Below, in pieces: positions 1 through 4,583 of a DNA stretch of 7,233 nucleotides. The notes beneath the pieces are model-generated. The model was not told where the DNA came from. It saw nothing but the letters and a program-made list of their open reading frames with translations, and ran no database searches. A program made the translations under genes and the position numbers. This DNA comes from an uncultured Burkholderiales bacterium (lineage in GTDB: Bacteria > Pseudomonadota > Gammaproteobacteria > Burkholderiales > Burkholderiaceae), in NCBI GenBank assembly GCA_937891045.1, contig CALBEV010000050.1, forward strand, positions 1-7,233. Direction: 5' to 3'. Numbering within the stretch: position 1 is the first letter of the stretch; every line of letters starts with the position of its first letter.

Positions 1-349
1 CATAAAAAACTATATTTTACGGTGCTTTCAAGGATTAATGTGATCCCCGCCAGCCTACAAAATCGGTGCTGAGCTCCAGCTCCAAGACTTGGGCAAACAG
101 AGCAAGTTTTAAAACGGTGTTCAGCGCGTCTGCAAAACCCCATAGACCCCTTGACGAAACTTGGCTATCACCGAGTGGCCGGCACGCCCGTCAAATAAGC
201 ATGCAACTCAACGGCGTTTAAGGGGCCAGAGACGATCTGAATAGAAGAGCTGGCACTTGAGGGCATTTCAGATACAAAGTCTTTTCTCCATTGATCAAAC
301 TGACAGACAAAAGGTGCGCAGGCAGGTCAAGCGGTCATCAGGCCGCACC
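1..349. other. Non-coding or decayed region downstream of pyrE
   Basis: No gene is convincing here. The stretch is visibly more AT-rich than the rest, especially positions 1-45 and 105-115, where GTTTTAAAAC at 106-115 is a perfect palindrome. On the minus strand a 32-codon frame opens with ATG at 266 and stops at 168; it has no ribosome-binding site at a normal distance. A second minus-strand frame, one register away, stays open from about 190 down to a TAA at 35-37. Together they could be a frame-shifted remnant of a small gene, but third codon positions show no strong GC bias, so this is weak. The first three bases read CAT, so a minus-strand gene could start exactly at the window edge; this cannot be tested here. 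I saw no tRNA, rRNA or CRISPR repeat. Confidence 0.5.
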
Positions 350-360
350 TTAAACGCCGT
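211..360. repeat. 13-base perfect inverted repeat spanning the pyrE stop
   Basis: ACGGCGTTTAAGG at 211-223 is the exact reverse complement of CCTTAAACGCCGT at 348-360. Two further bases pair after one mismatch, giving 15 of 16. The right arm contains the last codons and TAA stop of pyrE; the left arm lies in the non-coding stretch, 124 bases away. The flanks of the two arms do not match further, so this is not an obvious duplication of the gene end. The role is unknown. Confidence 0.6.
304..352 (-). terminator. Possible rho-independent terminator of pyrE
   Basis: Reading the minus strand, AAGGTGCG (351 down to 344) can pair perfectly with CGCACCTT (318 down to 311). The 8-base stem is followed by a short T run (TTTTG, 312 down to 308). 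The stem begins inside the pyrE stop codon. The loop is long (25 bases) and the T tract is only four bases, so this is a weak intrinsic terminator at best. The stem arm also overlaps the 13-base inverted repeat, so the two structures would compete. Confidence 0.35.
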
Positions 361-1054
361 AGCGGTCTCGGTAAGCTTGCACACGGCTGTGGTGCACCAA
401 AAGCGCTGGTGTGCTTTGAGATGACAAAAACGCCAAAAGGTCAGACAACTGGGCAATGGTGCAGACCTGCATGCCCAAAGTGTTGCGCACATACTGAACA
501 GCGCTGTGCGAGACGTCTTGCACCGATCCGTCAGGCTGCTTTTCGGTGGCCATTTCTTGGCGGTCCAGGGCAATGGCGATCGCGTGCGGCGTGGCTCCGG
601 CAGCCTGAATCAGCGCAATCGACTCGCGGGCAGCTGTCCCAGCGCTCATCACATCGTCCACGATGAGCACCCGGCCCTGCAGAGGTGCGCCCACCAAACT
701 GCCGCCTTCGCCATGGTCTTTGGCTTCTTTGCGGTTGTAGGCAAAGGGCACGTTTTTGCCCAAGCGCGCCAACTCAATGGCCACGGCCGCGCCCAGTGGG
801 ATGCCCTTGTAGGCGGGACCAAAAATCATGTCGAATTCGATGCCGCTGGCCAGCAAGGCTTTTGCATAGAATTGCGCCAATCGGCTCAACTTGGCGCCAT
901 CGTCAAACAACCCGGCGTTGAAGAAATAAGGGCTCATGCGTCCCGCTTTGGTCTTGAATTCGCCAAAGCCCAGCACGCCCGAGTCGACTGCAAATTGCAC
1001 AAATTCTTGAGCGAGCGCCTGCATGCCGGCGCTGCTTGCCTGTCCTGTCACCAT
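350..1054 (-). CDS. pyrE: Orotate phosphoribosyltransferase
   Basis: PyrE makes orotidine 5'-monophosphate and pyrophosphate from orotate and PRPP, the fifth step of de novo pyrimidine synthesis, in the cytoplasm. The 234-residue product aligns by eye with the E. coli enzyme (213 residues) over its whole length. It shows GEFKTKAGRMSPYFFNAGLF (31-50), FGPAYKGIP (78-86), the flexible catalytic loop RKEAKDHGEGG (108-118) and the PRPP-binding motif VLIVDDVMSAGTA (129-141). The C-terminus AYRDRYGV matches the family's usual ending. I chose the ATG at 1054 because AAGGA sits seven bases upstream; the next ATG (1024) has no comparable site, and an upstream extension to 1225 would run through xth on the other strand. 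The start codon overlaps that of divergent xth, so the pyrE promoter and ribosome-binding site must lie inside the xth coding sequence. A weak terminator follows the stop. Confidence 0.97.
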   Translation of the reverse strand: MVTGQASSAGMQALAQEFVQFAVDSGVLGFGEFKTKAGRMSPYFFNAGLFDDGAKLSRLAQFYAKALLASGIEFDMIFGPAYKGIPLGAAVAIELARLGKNVPFAYNRKEAKDHGEGGSLVGAPLQGRVLIVDDVMSAGTAARESIALIQAAGATPHAIAIALDRQEMATEKQPDGSVQDVSHSAVQYVRNTLGMQVCTIAQLSDLLAFLSSQSTPALLVHHSRVQAYRDRYGV

Positions 1055-1856
1055 GGGGAAATCCTTGTTCAAACTCACCAGCCTTAACCTCAACGGTATC
1101 CGCTCCGCCACGACCAAAGGGGTCGAAGCCTGGCTGATGCAAGAGAAACCCGATTGTATTTGCGTGCAGGAAGTCAAAGCCCAGGCGGCCGATGTGGCGG
1201 GCAAGTTTGAAGCGCTGGCAGGCATGCAAGGCCATTTCCAGTTTGCAGAGAAAAAAGGCTACTCGGGTGTGGGTGTCTACACCCAACACGAGCCCAGCGA
1301 CGTGGTGGTTGGGTTTGACGGTGGCGAGTTTGACGCCGAGGGCCGCTATGTGGAGCTGCGTTTTGACACCCCAACCCGCAAGCTGTCCATCATCAGCAGC
1401 TATTTTCCCAGTGGTTCATCTGGACCCGAAAGGCAAGAGGCCAAATACCGCTTTCTGGACAAGATGTACCCTCACCTCATGGCGCTCAAGGGCGAACGAG
1501 AGTTTGTGCTGTGTGGCGATGTGAACATCGCCCACCAACTAGCCGACCTGAAAAACTGGCGCAGCAACCAAAAGAACAGCGGTTTTTTACCCCAAGAACG
1601 TGAGTGGATGACCCGCCTCACCCAAGAGGGCGGCGTGGTGGATGTTTACCGCCGCTTGCAGCCTGATGCCACCGACGCTTGCTACACCTGGTGGAGCAAT
1701 CGCGGTCAGGCCTATGCCAAAAACGTGGGCTGGCGGCTGGATTACCACTTGGCGACAGCTGCCGTGGCCGACAAAGCCCGCACTGAGCACATCTACAAGG
1801 GCGAGAAATTTTCAGACCACGCGCCGATCACGGTCGAATACGACTTGGACCTCTGA
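1053..1856 (+). CDS. xth: Exodeoxyribonuclease III (AP endonuclease)
   Basis: A Mg-dependent endonuclease/exonuclease/phosphatase-fold enzyme that cuts DNA 5' to abasic sites and removes 3'-blocking groups in base excision repair. The 267-residue product is the normal family length (E. coli Xth 268). All catalytic positions are present, matched to E. coli: N12 in SLNLNGIR (N7), E40 in VQEVK (E34), Y117 in YFPSG (Y109), D156 and N158 in GDVNIAH (D151, N153), D230 in RLDYHLA (D229), and D255-H256 in SDHAP (D258-H259). FLPQEREWM (178-186) is also typical. The start is uncertain. ATG 1053 is taken as the best, but it lacks a clear Shine-Dalgarno; ATG 1023 would add ten residues overlapping pyrE, and TTG 1065 would give a start beginning LFKLTSLNLNG, closer to relatives. 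It is divergent from pyrE with no gap and convergent with the methyltransferase. Confidence 0.95.
   Translation: MGKSLFKLTSLNLNGIRSATTKGVEAWLMQEKPDCICVQEVKAQAADVAGKFEALAGMQGHFQFAEKKGYSGVGVYTQHEPSDVVVGFDGGEFDAEGRYVELRFDTPTRKLSIISSYFPSGSSGPERQEAKYRFLDKMYPHLMALKGEREFVLCGDVNIAHQLADLKNWRSNQKNSGFLPQEREWMTRLTQEGGVVDVYRRLQPDATDACYTWWSNRGQAYAKNVGWRLDYHLATAAVADKARTEHIYKGEKFSDHAPITVEYDLDL
1062..1066 (-). promoter_or_regulatory. Ribosome-binding site of pyrE
   Basis: On the minus strand AAGGA (1066 down to 1062) precedes the ATG at 1054 with a seven-base spacer. This decides the pyrE start. The site lies within codons 4-5 of xth on the opposite strand, so the same bases serve translation of one gene and code for the other. 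Confidence 0.75.
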
Positions 1857-1891
1857 GCGACCCCCGAAGGACATCCGCCCCTGCAGACCAC

Positions 1892-2557
1892 TCAGCCCCG
1901 GGTGTAGGTCAGCATCCGCCCCTTGTACGCCTCGTGGCCGTCATGTGCGGGCAAGTCCAGCACCTGCTCGTGCAAGGCAAAACCCGCTCGCGCCATGTGC
2001 TTGTGAAAAGCCGCACGGTTGCCTCGGTTGGGGTCCACCACCCAGATTTCAGAGCGGGCGGCCGCATGGGCATCGATGAAGCTGGCCAGCGCGCCTTCGT
2101 CATCGCGCTCGTACAAAATGTCGCTGCCCACAATCAGGTCAAACAGCCCGATCACCGCCGCATCTTGCGCCTGCGTGAGCACCGGTAAACCGTCTTCACG
2201 CAAAGCCGCACGGCCCCATAAACCATGGCGGTAGGTGATCAGCGGCAGGCCATTCAGGCGAGTGTTTTCGTCCAAAAAAGCGTGTGCCAAAGGGTGGCAG
2301 TCACTGGCCGTGACCGTGGCCCCGCGCCGGTGCGCTACCAAACTGGCCAGACCCAGGCCACAGCCAATTTCCAAAATGCGCTCCCTCGACACGGGGCGCA
2401 GCGCCATGCGCTCGGCCATGCGCTGCCCTGAAGGCCAGAGCAAGCCGAACAATGGCCAAGTGGCCGAAGAAATGCCCAAATTCAGGGCCTCGTCGAGCGG
2501 GTCATGGAACTGGTTTTTGTCGAGCAGGGAGCGGATGAACAAGTCGTCCACGCCCAC
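1892..2557 (-). CDS. Class I SAM-dependent methyltransferase
   Basis: Contains the Rossmann-fold SAM-binding motif I ILEIGCGLGLASL (61-73, counted from the start used), the acidic residue after strand 2 (D86 in TASDCHP), and FDLIVGSDILYE (139-150), the strand-4 and post-motif region. WPLFGLLWPSGQ before motif I and the D-x-L-Y-E motif resemble the Methyltransf_16 group of protein lysine methyltransferases, but the substrate cannot be told from sequence. The start is unclear. There is no ATG before the SAM motif; GTG 2557 gives about 221 residues, GTG 2551 is two codons further in, and TTG 2644 would add a 29-residue leader that does not look like family sequence and has no ribosome-binding site. 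AGGA lies 13 bases before GTG 2557, rather far; it is better placed for an ATT at 2566. The gene ends 35 bases from the xth stop and is transcribed away from the TPS locus; no functional link to its neighbours is evident. Confidence 0.88.
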   Translation of the reverse strand: MGVDDLFIRSLLDKNQFHDPLDEALNLGISSATWPLFGLLWPSGQRMAERMALRPVSRERILEIGCGLGLASLVAHRRGATVTASDCHPLAHAFLDENTRLNGLPLITYRHGLWGRAALREDGLPVLTQAQDAAVIGLFDLIVGSDILYERDDEGALASFIDAHAAARSEIWVVDPNRGNRAAFHKHMARAGFALHEQVLDLPAHDGHEAYKGRMLTYTRG

Positions 2558-2722
2558 AACCGCAATGCTTTCCTGTTTGGTCAGGTAGCCGGGTGAAGAA
2601 GTGTGCAAAAAAGCAATCGTTGCAGCGCAAGTGCAAAAGACCAAAAGGCGCTGGCTGGGCTGAACTGTACACCTTCACCCACAAGGAAACTGGCCGCGTT
2701 TTGAAAGGTAAAACCTGACGTA

Positions 2723-2729
2723 GGGGGGG
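2723..2729. repeat. G7 homopolymer upstream of tpsB
   Basis: Seven consecutive G on the plus strand lie in the 289-base intergenic region between the divergent methyltransferase and tpsB, 117 bases before the tpsB start. A TTGAAA hexamer at 2701-2706 is a possible -35 box, but no good -10 follows at the normal spacing, where the G tract lies. No promoter can be assigned with confidence in 2558-2846. Confidence 0.6.
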
Positions 2730-2834
2730 CGCAGAGTTGGCTCAGCGCATCGATTGTGTGCAGCAACGAACCGACAGAACTGGTTGTCCCCGGCATCCTC
2801 CAAAGCCTGTCTCTTTGATGCAAAGGACCCCAAC

Positions 2835-2840
2835 GAAGGA
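2835..2840 (+). promoter_or_regulatory. Ribosome-binding site that sets the tpsB start
   Basis: GAAGGA is followed directly by ATGCACATG. The first ATG (2841) touches the site, while the second (2847) stands six bases from it, which is the usual spacing. This favours 2847. Confidence 0.75.
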
Positions 2841-2846
2841 ATGCAC

Positions 2847-4511
2847 ATGCTCAAAAAAATATGGTCGCCTTGCTTGTTGTTGCTGGTGGCACAAACGGGC
2901 TGGGCCCAGACCTTGCCCAGCGCAGGTGGGCAGTTGCAGCAAGTGCCCACCGTCCCCAGCACCGCCAGTCCCTTGGCACCTGTCACGGTCAAACCCTTGC
3001 CCGTGATGCCCGAGACGCCTGCCGGAGCCACGGTGTTTCAAGTCGAGCGTTTGCAGCTGCGCGGGTCCAGCGTTTACACCGATGCAGTCCTCTGGCAAGT
3101 GGCGGGTTTTGAACCCGGTCATGCACAAAGTTTGCAGACGCTTCAAGCCATGGCGCAGCGCATTTCGCAGCACTATCGGCAAAACGGCTACCTTGTGGCC
3201 CGTGCCTACCTGCCCGCTCAAGAAATCCGGGACGGCGTGGTCACCATGGCCGTGCTGGAAGGGCAATACGGCCAAGTGACACTGAACAACAGCAGCCGCC
3301 TGGACAGCCAAGTGCCGCTGGATGTGCTGGCAGGTCTGAATGAAGGCGACGTGATCGCACTGGCGCCGCTGGAAGAGCGCTTGCTTTTGCTGTCGGATGT
3401 GCCGGGCGTGCAAGTGCGATCCACCCTGGTGCCCGGCGCCACTTTGGGTTTGTCGGATTTGGTGGTTCACGTCAAGCCCGAAGACCGCATCAGCGGCAGC
3501 GTAGACGCCGACAATGCGGGCAACCGATATACCGGCGAAAACCGCGTGGGTGCCACGGTGAACTGGAGCAACCCAGGCGGCAGGGGTGACTTGGCCAGCT
3601 TGCGTTTGCTCACCTCGGGGACGGGTTTGCGCTATGGGCGAGTGTCTTACCAAACCCCATGGGGCCGGGGCCGGGCAGGCATGGCCTACAGCGACCTGGC
3701 TTACCGCCTTGGTCACGAATTTGAAAGCCTGCAAGCGCATGGGCATGCGCGAATTGCCACCTTGTTTGGCAGTTACCCCTTGTTGCGTTCACGACAGAGC
3801 AATCTGCACCTGGGATGGACCCTGGAGGCCAAGAGGTTTCAAGACCGCCTGGATGCCGAGCCCTCGGTGACCGACAAGCGAGCGCAGGTGGCCGTGCTCA
3901 GTCTTTATGGAGACCGGCGAGACCGCTGGGGCGGCGGTGGTTTGAACACCTATTCGCTGGCTTGGTCTGCAGGCGCCATCGACATTCGCACACCCGCAGC
4001 GCGGCTGCGCGACGCCGAGACCGCCCGCAGCGACGGGCATTACAACAAGCTGGCGTTTGCTGTGTCGCGGGTGCAGGCTGTCCGTGAAGGCTTGACGGTG
4101 TATGCCGCCTTGAGTGGGCAGATGGCTTCGAAAAATCTGGACATCTCGGAAAAGATGGAACTGGGCGGCATGTATGGCGTGCGGGCCTACCCGGAAGGCG
4201 AGGCCTATGCCGACGAAGGTGTCCTCCTGACGCTGGAGGCGCGTCAGCAAGTGCCCTTGCCGGCCGGTGCGACAGGTCAGGTGCATCTGGCCGCGTTCAT
4301 CGACGCTGGCACGGTCAAGCCCAACCACAAACCGTGGTTGGGCGCAGAGCCGCGTCGCCACTTGAGTGGTGCCGGACTGGGCGTGTACTGGACGCGGGCG
4401 CAAGACTTTTCGGTCAAGGCGTTTTATGCCCGCAAGCTCGGCAGCGAAGAGGCACTCTCCGCCCCGGACAAAGGTGGCCGCGTGTGGGTCCAGGCTGTCA
4501 AGTATTTCTGA
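2847..4511 (+). CDS. TpsB outer-membrane transporter, FhaC/ShlB family
   Basis: The Omp85-superfamily pore of a two-partner secretion system; it recognises the TPS domain of its partner in the periplasm and exports it through the outer membrane. The 554-residue product fits the family (FhaC is about 580). A signal peptide MLKKIWSPCLLLLVAQTGWA (1-20) is followed by a proline-rich linker (about 21-61). POTRA 1 covers about 62-142 (FQVERLQLRGSSVYTD through VLEGQYGQV) and POTRA 2 about 143-210. The rest is the beta-barrel, with the conserved L6-loop motif GVRAYPEGEAY (444-454, the VRGY-type signature), FIDAGTV (484-490) and a C-terminal phenylalanine (VKYF), the usual signal for the BAM complex. 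The classical long N-terminal plug helix of FhaC is not obvious. The start at 2847 follows from the ribosome-binding site and signal peptide; the frame is open back to 2754, but that leader is not signal-like. The tpsA start follows 72 bases after the stop, so co-transcription is likely. Confidence 0.95.
   Translation: MLKKIWSPCLLLLVAQTGWAQTLPSAGGQLQQVPTVPSTASPLAPVTVKPLPVMPETPAGATVFQVERLQLRGSSVYTDAVLWQVAGFEPGHAQSLQTLQAMAQRISQHYRQNGYLVARAYLPAQEIRDGVVTMAVLEGQYGQVTLNNSSRLDSQVPLDVLAGLNEGDVIALAPLEERLLLLSDVPGVQVRSTLVPGATLGLSDLVVHVKPEDRISGSVDADNAGNRYTGENRVGATVNWSNPGGRGDLASLRLLTSGTGLRYGRVSYQTPWGRGRAGMAYSDLAYRLGHEFESLQAHGHARIATLFGSYPLLRSRQSNLHLGWTLEAKRFQDRLDAEPSVTDKRAQVAVLSLYGDRRDRWGGGGLNTYSLAWSAGAIDIRTPAARLRDAETARSDGHYNKLAFAVSRVQAVREGLTVYAALSGQMASKNLDISEKMELGGMYGVRAYPEGEAYADEGVLLTLEARQQVPLPAGATGQVHLAAFIDAGTVKPNHKPWLGAEPRRHLSGAGLGVYWTRAQDFSVKAFYARKLGSEEALSAPDKGGRVWVQAVKYF
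4319..4343 (+). other. Strong hairpin inside tpsB
   Basis: GCCCAACCAC (4319-4328) and GTGGTTGGGC (4334-4343) form a perfect ten-base stem around a five-base loop. It codes for the VKPNHKPWLGAE stretch just after the FIDAGT strand of TpsB. No T run follows, so it is not an intrinsic terminator. Confidence 0.55.
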
Positions 4512-4571
4512 TACGGGGCCAACGCGACGCCGCCCGAACCCCATTTGCACATTGCGTGCCCAACTGATACC

Positions 4572-4576
4572 AAGGA
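4572..4576 (+). promoter_or_regulatory. Ribosome-binding site of tpsA
   Basis: AAGGA stands seven bases before the ATG at 4584. It fixes the start at the ESPR-type sequence MNRIYRSIW, so tpsA is translated from its own site rather than by coupling to tpsB. Confidence 0.8.
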
Positions 4577-4583
4577 CTTTGTC

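Noticed and set aside
506..1087. Plus-strand open frame (193 codons) opposite pyrE
   Set aside because: It covers the conserved PyrE core in antisense and shows no family motif; pyrE explains the codon pattern.
1857..1891. Bidirectional terminator between convergent xth and methyltransferase
   Set aside because: The 35-base gap has no clear hairpin with flanking A or T runs.
2754..2846. Longer N-terminus for TpsB
   Set aside because: The 31 extra residues are not signal-like and would bury a good signal peptide; the GAAGGA site fits ATG 2847.
2742..3746. Minus-strand open frame (334 codons) opposite tpsB
   Set aside because: It is antisense to the signal peptide, POTRA and early barrel of TpsB, with a low-complexity His/Gln-rich product and no domain.
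4512..4583. Terminator or separate promoter between tpsB and tpsA
   Set aside because: I saw no stem followed by a T run and no convincing -35/-10 pair; co-transcription is the simpler reading.
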